From: Schistocerca nitens
Lineage: Eukaryota > Arthropoda > Insecta > Orthoptera > Acrididae
Direction: 5' to 3'
Length of the DNA stretch: 64,000 nt
NCBI RefSeq assembly: GCF_023898315.1
Contig: NC_064621.1
Location: forward strand, 18,722,501-18,786,500
Numbering within the stretch: the stretch's first letter is position 1; every line of letters begins with the position of its first letter. Shown here in pieces: positions 11,998 to 24,388 of the stretch. The notes beneath the pieces were generated by a model. The model did no database searches, was not told where the DNA came from, and was given only the letters and a program-made list of their open reading frames with translations. A program made the position numbers and the translations under genes.

Positions 11998-12436
11998 TGT
12001 CCAGCCTCATCGTCAATCTCATGTGCAGGAAGCATACATACTCGGTTCACTAGACAAACGATCAAACAACTCGTATTAATGAGTTTTACTACAATAAATC
12101 AAATACAATACTTAACTTTGGCAACTACACAGATGTGTCACAAGCAAAGTGCGACATACGAAATAATCAGTTTTCGCAAGTAAGTCTGCCTTAACTGCTA
12201 CCGAAGTGCCTAACGTTGACACTGCTATCTAAGTGGCTAATCTTGAAGATGCTAATGAACTGGGCCACCACCAGTCAATCGCAGCACTTACGTCCTCTTC
12301 ACATAGAGGCTGCTGATGTTGCGTTGTGTTCCTGGAGAGAGGTTCCATCAGCGAGTGATTGGCTGATCTTTTCTCACAGCCGTCTCTTCTCTTTCGTTCC
12401 CAACTGACGTGTCGGTGCTGACTTTACGTGATAACG
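11998..12436 (-). repeat. Gypsy 3' LTR
   Basis: Matches 17004-17374 along most of its length, with indels, sharing blocks such as CTCGGTTCACTAGACAAAC and GTGCCTAACGTTGA. A C-rich run just outside it (12447-12466) is the polypurine tract on the element strand. Confidence 0.75.
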
Positions 12437-13944
12437 TTCCTTTACCCCCCCACCCCCCCCCCCCAAAAAAAAAAGACAGCAGACCATCGTATATGGAGCA
12501 CGACAGCGAGGCAGGGAGAGGGGTACCCCGTCATCTGACCTTCGCTCTGGTGGAGACGTCCCACAGAAAAGGCCCAGAAGGGTACGCGTCCACCTCCTGA
12601 GCCCCATAAGAAGTAGAAGGTGTCATCCGCTGCGGCATGGATGGGTCCAGCTCTATCGGTAGGACGAGAGGAGGCGGAGGATGTGAAGGCTCCGTCTCCA
12701 TGACGTCGTCCTGCGGTGTCGTGGTGACACCCCTTGGCAGCTGCTGTGGCCACGCTGCCCTCGGGATCGGTGAATCCGGGGGAGGAGATACAGAAGGATC
12801 ACCACGCACGTGACAGTGGCGAATTTTATTTTGCTGTCAGCGCTGCAGTCCGTCTGGGCCTGAAATGAGATGCATGATGCGGCAAGTCGACGAAGATCTC
12901 GCCTCGCACCCACTGTCTGCTGCCACTAAAAACCAAAAGCCTTAAAAACACAATATCATTCGGCGCGAAGTGATACTTGTGGCCTTCCTTCGGCGCCCGA
13001 TGCTGAAGAGGGTGGAGCAGTGTGCGATCGCGACGGCCGTGGAGCAATTCCACCGGCGATGGTCCATCTCGTCGAAGCGAACGATTTGAGGCGAGAAACA
13101 GTCGGAATGCTTGATACCTGGAGTGTGCGGTGCAAAGTTGGGCCATCTGCTACTTGAAGGTTCTGACGAAACGTTCCGCTTCGCTGTTTGACTGTGGATG
13201 GAGTGGTGCACTAGCTAGATGCTGTATTCCATTGGGTTTACAGAATGTTTCAAATTCATTTGACGTGAACTAAGGGCTGTTGTCCGACACCATGACTCCA
13301 GGCAAACTTTCGAGGCAAAAAATAGAGGGTAACGCTTGAACTGTCCTATGTGATGTTGTCGAGTTCATTGGGACAGCAAAAGGAAACTTGCTACACGAGT
13401 CTACCACAATCAACCAACGAGCGTTCCAAAAAGATCCCACAAACTCTATGTGCAGACATTGCCACGGAGATTGCGACTTAGTCCAAGCAGAGCGGACTGA
13501 TTTTCTGCACATGCATGACACTGTGACGTCATCTGTTCTGTTTGGGCATCCATACTTCGACAATTACAGTGTCCCTGCAACAACTCTTACGTACAAATAG
13601 TCCCCCAGTGTCCTTGGTGAAGTAACTGCAACACTACTTTTTGCAAAGCTTTGGGGATCAACACATGTGACTGTCCACTGTCATTTTGAACAAGAATTAC
13701 ACCTTGCTGTATAGCTAGGCTATGCTGACGTGACGTGCAAAGTATTGGGGCAGAGTTCTTTAATCTGTGCAATGAGCGAGGCAAAGATGTGCGAATGTAC
13801 TTTAGAAAAATCTGCAAATCTGAAACAGTTTCCACGGCCTGTGAAATTTTCCTATAGTTCAGAGGAAATGATAGAAGCAATTCAGAATCCTGAGCATCGA
13901 TGTGACAACAATATGCAGTAGAAGGGTCAAAGTCTGTATCAGAG

Positions 13945-14109
13945 TCCGGAACCGCGCGACTGCTACGGTCGCAGGTTCGAATCCAGCCTCGGGTATGGAT
14001 GTGTGTGATGTCCTTAGGTTAGTTAGTTTTAGGTAGTTCTAAGTTCTAGGGGACTGATGACCTCAGGTGTTAAGTCCCATAGTGCTCAGAGCCATTTGAA
14101 CCATTTGAA
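13945..14109 (+). mobile_element. tRNA-derived SINE inserted in the Gypsy fossil
   Basis: The start reads TCCGGAACCGCGCGACTGCT, with the B box GGTTCGAATCC at about 13974-13984. The tail runs through GTTAAGTCCCATAGTGCTCA and ends in a TTTGAACCATTTGAA-type terminus. An exact 12-bp target duplication TCTGTATCAGAG flanks it at 13933-13944 and 14110-14121. The A-box half is missing, so the copy is 5' truncated. The family is one I remember as very common in locust genomes. Confidence 0.88.
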
Positions 14110-17003
14110 TCTGTATCAGAGCCAATCGGACGATGTGAAAGTGCGTCCGCATTACCATGTTGAGCTGTCGGACGATACACAATCTCATACTGGTATTGAG
14201 ACAACAACAAAGCCCATCTTTGCATTTTTTGGGCAGTTCGTACAGGAACCGACCTCATCGCATGAAACAAAGACTGCAATGGCTTGTGGTCTGTTAGTAA
14301 GTAGAATTTTCTGCCATACAAATATTGGTGGAATTCAGTGACACCATACACATTAACCAATGCCTAACTGGTTTGTCATAACCAAAGTGAACCAAGCATC
14401 GATCACTGAGCAATGCATCTTTAAGTTTTTGGAAAGCTTCTTGGTACTCATCTGTACGAACAAAAGGGAATGTTCTTGAGGCGCAAGTGATGCAGTAGAG
14501 CTGCTATTTGTGCAGCATTCGGTGTGAACCGAATATAATGGTTAATTTTCCCTAAGACTGACTCCAATTCTGTGACATTGCGAGGACCTGGCAGGTCACG
14601 TATGGCTAACAAATGTGACTGGAGAGGATGTACATCTTGACTGTTTGTGATATGATCAAGATATTGCAATTCAGGTTTTAAAAGATCACATCTTGTACAA
14701 TCTACACTTAAGTCCGGTATCAGGAAACACTCGAAACAAAGCACGCAAATTTGCAACGTATTCTTCAGGTGTACAACCTGCTACGACAATATGGTCCAAA
14801 TAGTTTGAAGTTTGGTTCTTGAACAGTCAGCTGTTCCAAATTCCATTGGAAAATGGCGGGTGCGGAAGCACTGTCAAAAGGCAAACGCAAATACTTAAAC
14901 AAGCCCAAATGAGTGTTCACAACGTACGTAGTTTGACATTCTTCATCTAGTGGTATTTGAAGATATGTGCAGCGCAAGTCAATTTTTGAAAAGTAGGAAC
15001 CAGCGCCTAATCTGTCCGTGAGATCCTCTGGGCATGGCGATGGATAATTATCAATCACAGTTTGTAGGTTGACTGTAGACTTGAAATCAACAGAGAGGCA
15101 AATGCAACCTGAAGGCCTGTGGAGCAAAACCAGTGGACTTGCCCATTGACCAGCTTTTGTACGCCGGCAATAAATCCGCTATTTGTAATTCTTTAAGTTC
15201 AACAGCCACCTTGTCCTATAATGCAAGGGGAACAGTTGTGGCCCGGCAAAACTTCGGCAGAGCATTGTCTTTCATGGTAATATGTGCAACAAAACTGTTA
15301 GCCTAACCTAAAACTTCAGAAAAGAGTTCAGGGAATTCTTTCAGCTGTCTTTGGCATTGAATGTAGTCGCTGTCAACACGTTATCCTGAATTTGAAAGCC
15401 AAATAAATCAAACGAATCAAGGCCAAATATGTACTCACAATCACGTGATTGTAGCACAGTGAAAGTTACAGTACGTGTATGCAAGTGATACATGCCAGGC
15501 AAAATACATTTTCTGAGAATGGGAATGTCTTGTCCATTATAAACCGTCAGGTGTGTGCTAGTTTTAGACAGGCGTGAGAAGCCTAACAGTTCATATGTGT
15601 TACAATTCGGCAGTGTAAAAGAGGTACCTGTGTCCAACTGAAATTTCACACATTTTCCACTAATAAGCAAATGAACAAAAAGTTTGTTGGACTGGCGTAG
15701 CACTGAAAAACTGCTTGGTTGCTAGTTTTGCTAATGCCAGTAGCAGGCTTTGATTACACTGCATTGATTACATTGACCTTGTGAGTAGATTTTTGTGAGT
15801 GAGGAGAATTCTTACATTTGTTCCGTTGCAAACATGCGCATTGTAAGTGACCTTTCTTGCCACAAGCGTAACACTGTGCTCGTGTGGATGGGCAGTCTTG
15901 GAGTTTGTGCCACGACTACCACCGAGGGTACGACTTAATTCCATTCGCCTGTTCAGAGAACTGGCGCGCGCGTGCTGTTTCTGCACACTGGCCGGTCGTG
16001 AGTAAGGGACCACTCAAGCCGACAAATTTGTCGCTGCTCAAATTTATCGGCCGCTACGGCACACGAATCGTACTGACCTCGAATTTACAGTACCTGCCAG
16101 AATGATGGATCTGACTGTTTCAAAATCTGTTCTATGAGTTTGACGTCAGTAACATTGTACACTATCGCATCACACAACATAACATCTGAATATAAAGAAC
16201 CTCATGCACATTTGTATTTTCATTTCCTCGTCATACACTGCAAATCTGTTACCCACTTGCGGTAAGTTTGTTCTGACCGCTTCTTGCAATAAACAAATTG
16301 GTACCTATCTGCCACCACATTCACTTGTTGCTTATAATAGTTAGTTAGAGAATCTACCACCTAATCATAGGAAAATTCAATCACTGTGTCGTTAGGGAAC
16401 AATTTTTGAATGAGGCAAAAGGCTGCACTCTCAATCGTTGTCGAAAAGTAGTGTAGTGTCACAGTAGCAGACACTTTGAGAGCAATGATGTGGACTTCAT
16501 ACGGTTCTTTTTTGCTAAACTGATGTAAATGCGGTATGTCACTCGGAGCTACAGTTATTGCATGATGTGCGGCATTCGTTCGGTTTGCGAGTAACAGATG
16601 AACCGTATTGAGAAGGGCTGCAGTCTGCTGCGTCTGAAACACCTGTGTCAGCTGGGTTGCATCTGTCGCCTGCAAATGAGGCTCCTGAGCAGGGGGTGGG
16701 AGAGGTGGGTTGCTCATTGTGGAATAGGCAAATGCGATAAATAGACATTGCAAGCAATAAAAATAAGCACGCAAGTAAAGAAAATATGTGCAACGCCCAC
16801 TTGAGAACTCTGAATAGCAAAAACACTATAAGACACTGTTAACACGTGTAAACACACACCTGCTAAGAAAAGACAAGGTAGAATTAAGGTGCCAGCAAAC
16901 ACTAAAGCCCACGACAAAAGAAAATTGTGGCAGCTAGCAGCTCTGGGTGCAAAACGTGAACAGGTTGTCATGTTGGTTTTCGTTCACCTCGTTGACAGTC
17001 TTC

Positions 17004-17374
17004 TGTCCAGCCTCATCGTCAATCTTTTTGTGTCTAGGAAGCCTGCATACTCGGTTCACTAGACAAACACAATAATCAGTCTTTGCAGTGACTGCTGATC
17101 TCTAATTGACACAAGTCCGTGCTGAACAGCTATCACAGTGCCTAACGTTGATGCTGCTATTGAAGTGGCTAACCTCGAAGGTGCTACTGGACTGGGCCAT
17201 CATCAGTCGGTCGCGACGACACTCACGTCCTCTTCACACAGGGGCTGCTGCTGCTGCCGCATTGCCATCCTGGAGGGAGGTCCTGTCAGCACACAGATCG
17301 CTGATCTTTTCCCAGAGCCATCTCTTCTCTTTAGTTTCCGACTGGCATGTCGCCGCTCACTTCACGCCATAACA
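17004..17374 (-). repeat. Gypsy 5' LTR
   Basis: Partner of 11998-12436 and about 70 bases shorter. On the element strand it starts TGTTATGGCG at 17374 and ends GGCTGGACA at 17004. Confidence 0.75.
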
Positions 17375-17989
17375 ATAAACCTACTCACAAAGCGGCGGCA
17401 GAACACACACATAAAAGAAGGTTGTAATTAGGCAAGCTTTCGGGCCAGAGGCTCCTCGTTCAGGCAGAAGGGTTGAAGGGGGAGGAAGAGGGATGAAGGA
17501 AGAGGACTGGAGAGGTCTAGGAAAAGAGGTGGATTTTGGAAAAGTCACCCAGAACTGTGGGTCACTGGAGGCTTACTGCATGGGATGAGAAGGAAACACT
17601 GATTGTTGGGAACTGCAACGAACTAGATTTGAAAACCTGAGGGCTTAAAGGTGGAAGACAAGGTAATATGAAAGACAGAGATTACTGTTTAATCATCATG
17701 CATGTTTTAGTAACACTGAAATACCAAGTGAATTGTACATAACAGGGGTGGCAGGGGGTGGTGAAAAATAAAGGAGTAACACAATGAAAGATGTAGAAAA
17801 TTAAAACAGAGTGAAGAAACGAACAGTTACTTTGAAGAGAAGCTGAGATGGAAGAAATTAACGTAAATTAAGACAAGGAGGGGGGGGGGCGAGAACCAAG
17901 GACACATTGTAGCACTAGTTCCCACCTGCGGAGTTCCGAGAAACTGGTCTCTGGGGGAAGGACCCAGATGGCGTGTTTGGTGAAACAAG

Positions 17990-18230
17990 CACCAAGCTCA
18001 CAATTGTCATGTTGTAGAACATGCCCTGCAACAGGTTATTGCGTGTTGCCAGTGTACATCCTCTGCTTATGCCCATTCATCCTAATTGATAATTTGATGG
18101 TAGTCATGCCAATGTAAAAGGCCAAACAGTGTTTACATAACAGCTGACATATGGCATGTCATTTCACAGGTGGCTCTGACTTTGATAGTAAATGTTTTGC
18201 CAGTTAAGTGCCACTACAGGTGGTGGTAGG
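17990..18230 (-). pseudogene. Penelope-like GIY-YIG endonuclease remnant
   Basis: The minus strand reads CKHCLAFYIGMTT, then LSIRMNGHKQRM: the Y-IG core of a GIY-YIG nuclease and the following conserved helix with arginine and histidine. The same block occurs in plus orientation at about 34360-34470. In Penelope-like elements this nuclease makes the nick that primes reverse transcription. Only the core is preserved and the surrounding frame is broken. Confidence 0.6.
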
Positions 18231-18908
18231 AGGGTGCATAGGATAAGTAATGTAGTGGGCATGGTCACAGGGGTATTAGCCATAGAGTAGCGAAATGAGT
18301 GCAGAAGAAGCGTAGGATCTGACAAGAATACTGCGGAGATTGGGAGGGTGACGGAAAGCTATTCTAGGTGTGGTGGGCAAAATTTCAGAAAAACTGCATC
18401 TCATTTCAGGGCATGATTTTAGGAAGACATAGACCTGCCGAACTATCTGATTAATAGAGTCCACAACAGGATAATACTGAGTCACAAGTGGTGTACTCTG
18501 AGGTTGTTCTTTGGATGGATCAGCAGTACCAGGATTGGATGCGATGGCCCAGGAAACCTGCTATTGAAATAGCCTGGTGGGGTAATTATGCACAGTGAAG
18601 GCTGAAGTGGGAATGGCGGTGTATTGCTGTAAAGAGTCTGCCTCCAAACAAATACGTTTGCCTCGAATGCCGAGGCTGTATCAGACGTCACATGGACGTA
18701 TGAGAACTGTGAAATGTAAATACTGTTGTTTGTTGATTGGTTTAATGTGGATGGAAGTGTGTAGCTGGCCTTCTGAAAGGACGAGATCTACATCAATGGA
18801 AGTGACATGGGACTGGGAATACGACAATGTGAAGTTTAAGTAAGAGAGGGTATTCAGAGACTTAAGAATTTTAACAGGTCAACATGAGTCTACATGGTAA
18901 AGATGTTA

Positions 18909-19223
18909 TCAATGTATGTAACTCAAATCAGAGGGTGAAGACATGGATCCAAGGAAAGCCCCCACCAAACGACCCATGAAAAGGCTGGCACAGGAAGGAG
19001 CCTTCTTGGTTCCCTTGGCTGCACTCCTGATCTGTTTGTATGTCTGCCCCTGGAAGGTGATGTAGTTGTTGGTAAGTATAAAGTTGATTAAGGTGAGTAG
19101 ATAGGATGTCCTAGGTTTGGAAAAAGATGGATGCTGGCTGAGGAAATGTTCAGCAACAGACAGACAATTTACGTGGGGGATATTGGTATAGATGGAGGTG
19201 GCATTAGTGGTGACTGCCACCAC
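18909..19223 (-). pseudogene. Penelope-like reverse transcriptase fragment
   Basis: 104 residues. TTNATSIYTNIPH near the start replaces the usual palm motif with aspartate (D changed to N here), and AAKGTKKAPSCASLFMG near the end is a changed form of the GTAMG-AP-ANLFMG block typical of Penelope-like RTs. The neighbouring element at 29990-30118 reads TIDATSLYTKVPR at the same place, with the aspartate. Upstream coding remnants lie at 19684-20016. No complete polymerase remains. Confidence 0.7.
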
Positions 19224-20238
19224 ACACCTTGTGTGGTGGCAGTGGGACTGGCACAGATTTTAGACGATCTAGGAAATGGTTGGTATCTTTGTTATAGAAG
19301 GACAGTGTTTGTACTGTGGGTTGCAGGTGCTGATCAACTAAGGCAGATATACCTTCTGTGGGTGCTCGGATGCCAGCAACTATAGGACATCCAAGATGAT
19401 TGGGTTTGTGGATCTTTTAGGAAGAAGGAAAAAGGTAGGGGTTTGTGGTTAGGGTGGGATGAGAAGTTCTATGGAATGAGGTGTTAAGCCTTGTGAGAGG
19501 CCTGAGATTTTAAGGAGGGTTGAAAGTCAGTATGAATTACAGGGTTGGGATTTTGATGGCAGACACTGTACATAGAGCTATTAGACAGCTGGTGTAGACC
19601 TTCACTAACATACTCCTTTCAGTCAAGTGGTACAGTGGTAGATTCTTTGTCTGCTGGGAGGATAGTCATGGAGTCATCAACTTTTAGGGAATGTAGAGCC
19701 TAGAGTTCTGCAGAGGACACGTTGGGGATATGTTGTAAGACCTGAGGAAGAGTTGTGAAGCAATGTTGGATGTGAGGAATTCGTCGAAGGCCTGTAAGGG
19801 ATGATTTTGAGATAGTTGTGGTGGATTAAGTTGGGATTGTGGTCTGAATTGTTCAAGGCAAGTTTCAATGTCAGGTTTGCTGTTGGAAAGGCTTTGGGAT
19901 TTGGTTGTAAATTGATATTTCCAATTGATATTGAGTGTGAAGGAAAGTAGGTCCTTTACCAAAGCAGCATGATCAAATGCAGGTTTAGGGCTGAAAGTAA
20001 GACTTAGATAATACACATAATTCAGGAGGAGAGTGCTTTAGATGAGAGGTTAAGGACACCGTACTGTTTTGTTTTGTATTGTCAACTAGAATTCTATGCT
20101 TCCATGTCAAAACTGTAGAACACAAAGACAAAGAGTGGAGTTATAAACAACTGCATGTCAATCCCAATGGAAGAGAAGACGACTAGAAACAGGAATGTGG
20201 AGAAAGGTCTATAAAATATTCCAAAGAGAAACGGAGAT

Positions 20239-20462
20239 TGGGTTGGGTTGTTTTGAGGGAAGAGACCAGACAGCAAGGTCATCGGTCTCAGCAGATTAGG
20301 GAAGGACAGGAAGGAAGTCGGCCATGCCCTTTCAAAGGAACCATCCCAGCATTTGTCTGCAGAGATTTAGGGAAATCACAGAAAACCTAAATCAGGATGG
20401 CCAGACTTTCCTCCTCCCAAATGCGAGTCCAGAGTGATAACCACTAGGCCACCTCACTCGGT
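20239..20462 (-). mobile_element. tRNA-derived SINE in the I-like LINE 3' region
   Basis: On the minus strand it starts GAGTGAGGTGGCCTAGTGGT (A box TGGCCTAGTGG) and ends in a CAACCCAACCCA tail. Flanking copies of an 11-bp target duplication are GAAACGGAGAT (20228-20238) and GAAACTGAGAT (20463-20473), one mismatch. The B-box part is deleted: CTCGCATTTGGGAGGAGG runs directly into the CTGGCCATCC body. The body with GATTTCCCTAAATC and GGCATGGCCGACTTCC matches a SINE I remember from orthopterans. Confidence 0.82.
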
Positions 20463-20929
20463 GAAACTGAGATCTGGAACTAAAAAATGGTCTTCAGCAT
20501 ATTGCTATGATGGATGAAAAGTAAAACGGAGTCGACAGCCTGTGCATTGTTCACTAAAATGGCCGATAACTCAGACAGCAAACACAAACAAGAACATAAG
20601 CAGTTAAATAGAGCATTCCATCAGGAAAAGGCGGACAGTTAAAAGTTGTGCACAATGTACACAAAGTAGCAGAGGAGAGCCACTTAACAAGTGGCAATGG
20701 CTAAAGAGACAGTGCCCAATACGCAACCTAGTTAAAGCAGTCTCCTCACGGCGAAAGGGACAAGAGGTGGTCATCCGAGCTGCTGGGAGAGGCTTTATAA
20801 CCCAGAGCTTGTTCCCAAGAAGGGAGGACCAGTGGTGATGCCAAAGTGACACCACCTGCTGACAGACGACAACACAGAGATCATTAGAGGGAATATAAGA
20901 ACAATCGGTCTGAGGTACGAGGACTGCAG

Positions 20930-21308
20930 CCTGGGCAACAGTATCAGTGGTCTCATTTCCTATCAGATTGACGTGACCAAGAACCCACATAAACATCACA
21001 GTGGCTCTATCAAGAGTGAGCAAGTGGCAGTTTTTCTGGACCCATTTCTGTACGGGATAGACAGTGTGCAGCACACAGAAGCTTCAAAGGGCACTGAGAT
21101 GGTCTGAGCAGATGACGCAATTGAAAAGCCTGTGTCGCTGGATGTACTGCAAGGCCTGATATAGGGCAAAGAGCGCTGCTGTAAATAGTGAACAGTGTAC
21201 CAGAAGCCGATAATGAAAAACGTCAGTGTCAATGATGAAGGCACACCCGACACCATGCCCAGTCTGAGATCCATCAGTGTACACAAAGGTACTATGGCGA
21301 AGTTTCAT
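20930..21308 (-). pseudogene. I-like LINE RNase H domain
   Basis: The minus-strand frame at 21084-21308 gives YTDGSQTGHGVG (first aspartate), then FTAALFALYQAL, where the usual glutamate of the TAE block is alanine, then ICSD with the third acidic residue. The following frame (20604-21074) carries WVLGHVNLIGNETTD, the final RNase H block. The domain removes RNA from the cDNA hybrid in I-type elements. The lost glutamate and the frame change mark it as dead. Confidence 0.75.
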
Positions 21309-21870
21309 GTGAAGATCGTGAAACTAAAGGTGGTAGAGTGAGGCTGGAGTAGTGTCCTTAGGAAGCGAATGAAGGCCAAGGTAAACATGGGCCACTGCAC
21401 GAAGCCAAGGAGGTGAAAGGTTCACACCCTCTGGGTAAATTTCAGGGAACATGAACATAAGCTGCCGGAGCAAGAGCCAAAAATGAACTCCTGGAGGTAA
21501 CAGAGAAGATGGATGTACCCCATACTGGTGATCAAAGGAGTCATCGAAGAAGGAGGTACAGGATGGGTGGCCACTCATGGCAGACAAATGGCACACATAT
21601 CTGCTGAGGAGAAAGTCACGGTGGTAGGACAGCAGTAGTTCGGAAGCTTCTACATACGGACTCTCATCCAGGTTAGTGTAAAAGGCGCCAGTGACCAGAC
21701 ATATGCCACAATGGTGGATAGTACTGAGACAGTGTAACAGAGACCTCTAGTTTCGAATGGTCAAGGGACCGGTACAAATGAAGGAGGGTGATTTGATCTG
21801 CTCTCCAAGAAGTACCACTGAGGACACTTAGGAAATTGAGGGACTAAGTACAGTGGGCTGCCATGTAAGG

Positions 21871-23113
21871 CATCTACATCTACATTTATACTCCGCAAGC
21901 CACCCAACGGTGTGTGGCGGAGGGCACTTTACATGCCACTGTCATTACCTCCCTTTCCTGTTCCAGTCGCGTATGGTTCGCGGGAAGAACGACTGTCTGA
22001 AAGCCTCCGTGCGCGCTCGAATCTCTCTAATTTTACATTCGTGATCTCCTCGGGAGGTATAAGTAGGGGGAAGCAATATATTCGATACCTCATCCAGAAA
22101 CGCACCCTCTCGAAACCTGGCGAGCAAGCTACACCGCGATGCAGAGCGCCTCTCTTGCAGAGTCTGCCACTTGAGTTTGCTAAACATCTCCGTAACGCTG
22201 TCACGGTTACCAAATAACCCTCTGACGAAACGCGCCGCTCTTCTTTGGATCTTCTCTATCTCCTCCGTCAACCTATACTCAAGTATAGGTCGAACGAGTG
22301 TTTTGTAAGCCACCTCCTTTGTTGATGGACTACATTTTCTAAGGACTCTCCCAATGAATCTCAACCTGGTAACCGCCTTACCAACAATTAATTTTATATG
22401 ATCATTCCACTGCAGATCGTTCTGTACGCATAATCCCAGATATTTTACAGAAGTAACTGCTACCAGTGTTTGTTCCGCTATGATAAAATCATACAATAAA
22501 GGATCCTTCTTTCTATGTATTCTCAATACATTACATTTGTCTACGTTAAGGGTCAGTTGCCACTCCCTGCACCAAGTGCCTATACGCTGTATATCTTCCT
22601 GCATTTCGCTGCAATTTTCTAATGCTGCAACTTCTCTGTATCCTGAAGCATCATCCGCGAAAAGCCGCATGGAACTTGCGACACTATCTACTAGGTCATT
22701 TATATATATTGTGAAAAGCAATGGTCCCATAACACTCCCCTGTGGCATGCCAGAGGTTACTTTAACGTCTGTAGATATCTTTCCATTGAGAACAACATGC
22801 TGTGTTCTGTTTGCTAAAAACTCTTCAATCCAGCCACACAGCTGGTCTGATATTCCGTAGGCCCCTACTTTGTTTATCAGGCGACAGTGCGGAACTGTAT
22901 CGAACGCCTTCCGGAAGTCAAGGATAATGGCATCTACCTGGGAGCCTGAATCTAATATTTTCTGGGTCTCACACGATCGCTGTTTCCGGAATCCATGTTG
23001 ATTCCTACAGAGTAGATTCTGGGTTTCCAGAAATGACTGGATCGCGAGCAAAAAACATGTTCTAAAATTCTACAACAGATCGATGTCAGAGATATAGGCC
23101 TATAGTTTTGCGC
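21871..23113 (-). mobile_element. CR1/L2-group LINE, copy 3, 5'-truncated
   Basis: A 1.24-kb 3' fragment of the family seen at 6835-10703, nested in the I-like LINE. It starts inside the RT fingers (the DAQNYRPISL region) and ends in TGTAGA-type repeats at 21871-21888. It resembles copy 1 more than copy 2: the end reads CGGAGTATAAATGTAGATG on its own strand. No target duplication was clear. Confidence 0.85.
21945..23051 (-). CDS. CR1-type LINE reverse transcriptase, 5'-truncated open frame
   Basis: 368 residues in one frame. QHGFRKQRSCETQ is near residue 18 and is joined to KILDSG by a short deletion relative to copy 1. FRKAFDTVPH is near residue 48, then GMPQGSVMGPLLFTIYINDL, RLFADDASGY catalytic box near residue 135, LTLNVDKCNVLRIHRKKD, the SVKYLGL and FIGRVLRKC thumb blocks, and a C-terminus reading FFPRTIRDWNRKGR. 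Another short deletion removes part of the YCSTVWDPYQ block. The frame is open but lacks the endonuclease and ORF1. Confidence 0.75.
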   Translation of the reverse strand: MLAIQSFLETQNLLCRNQHGFRKQRSCETQKILDSGSQVDAIILDFRKAFDTVPHCRLINKVGAYGISDQLCGWIEEFLANRTQHVVLNGKISTDVKVTSGMPQGSVMGPLLFTIYINDLVDSVASSMRLFADDASGYREVAALENCSEMQEDIQRIGTWCREWQLTLNVDKCNVLRIHRKKDPLLYDFIIAEQTLVAVTSVKYLGLCVQNDLQWNDHIKLIVGKAVTRLRFIGRVLRKCSPSTKEVAYKTLVRPILEYRLTEEIEKIQRRAARFVRGLFGNRDSVTEMFSKLKWQTLQERRSASRCSLLARFREGAFLDEVSNILLPPTYTSRGDHECKIREIRARTEAFRQSFFPRTIRDWNRKGR

Positions 23114-23506
23114 AACGTGGGAGGACCAAGAGAGTTTCCTACCGAACATGAGCCCCAGAAATTTTGTTGTTTCAACGAACGGAAGAGCAACAGGCCCAAG
23201 ATGTATGACGCTGTGTATGCAGTTTGCCATCGTAAAATGATGGTTAAAAATGCAGTGAGCATGTCTCCACATGTGAATTGCACCTTGGCATGTCTCAGTC
23301 CACCAAGGGACCGGGACACGGCGTGATAAAGAAGAAGTGCGAGGGGTGGAAAGTTCTGCGGTATTAAAGATAGCGTTTATGAGATATTCTTACCTGGTCA
23401 TCACAACTGGGGAAATGTTGTTCATCGAAGGTCACCAGAGAGGAGTCAAGCCTCCATTCGGCCCCAGTAAGCTGCCATTTGGGTGTGCATGCAGGCAGGA
23501 TAGGAC

Positions 23507-23930
23507 TCAGCAAACAGATAGCACATGGTCGTATGTAAGAGAGAATGGACTTAAGATTATGGGCAAGCTGGGCAGTGCAGAAGGACAGGTCCGTGCTTCT
23601 GTGTTAATGCAGAAGAGGTTAAATTGATTAAGAAGGTCAGTCAAGAGGGCTCCTCTCGGACAGGTTCTGGAAGAACCCCAAAGGTGATGTGCATTAAAGT
23701 CACTGAGTAGCAGAAGGGGTGAGGTAGGTGCCCAGTAATCTGGAGGAAGTTTGCCCTGATGACATCGTATGATGGAGGGATGTAAGTTGCACAAAGGGGA
23801 AAGGTCAAGTGAGGAAGGGAAAGGGAAATTGCAACAGCTTCAAGACAGGTAGTCACAGAGATGCATTGACTATGAACGTCACCCCATATGAGCAGCATGA
23901 CTCGCTCGTAATGCTGACCTCGAAGGGGGG
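23507..23930 (-). pseudogene. I-like LINE endonuclease fragment
   Basis: Two overlapping frames show APE-type endonuclease pieces: LCATYIPPSYDVIRANFLQI, then LLLLSDFNAHHLWGSSRTC (the GDFNAH block with glycine changed to serine), then RGALLTDLLNQFNLFCINT. The histidine-bearing end near 23520 (YDHVLSV) is degraded. The order and spacing suit I-type LINEs. The frame is broken at least twice. Confidence 0.72.
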
Positions 23931-24388
23931 AGGGGGGGCAGGGGGGGAAGGTCTAAACGGATCAGGAAGAAATGCAAGAGCTCAAAGCAGTCACGATGAG
24001 GAAGTGATTTTGTTTCTTGAAGGCAGAGAACAAGTGGACACTGCAATTCTAAGAGCAGCCATAAATCATCTTTTCTGGACTGAAGGCCTCAAACATTCCA
24101 TTGGAGGAGAGTCATGATGAGGAAAAAATGAAGGGGTGTCACCTCAGCGATTGCCGAGTGCTAGCCTTCGAAGACTCGCTGCTACATGGCGCAAAGGCAG
24201 GAGGATCCTGCTCCAGAGGTCTACAGAAGTGCTGGCGTTCTTCTGCTGTCGGCCTGTGGAGTCCAGGGCAGAAAAATTGTTGGTGGTCCACACCGGTCGA
24301 CTGGATAAGGGTATCACATGGCGACACCATCAAAGAGGATCTTCGAGTCAATGAAGGAGCAGACCATTTGCCTTTGAAAGTTACTTAG

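Larger units (their letters stand above)
11998..17374 (-). mobile_element. Ty3/Gypsy LTR retrotransposon fossil, nested in Penelope-like element 1
   Basis: Old LTR element in minus orientation, same family as 47105-52348. The terminal repeats are 17004-17374 and 11998-12436. Between them, in element order, lie remnants of gag (about 16800-16100), aspartic protease (about 15700-15340), reverse transcriptase (about 15130-14450), RNase H (about 14360-14070) and integrase (about 13880-12950). It is broken many times, probably more than ten. The LTRs are clearly diverged and differ in length, which suggests an old insertion. A SINE with a 12-bp target duplication sits in the RNase H to integrase part. 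No matching short target duplication was seen at the outer ends. Confidence 0.85.
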
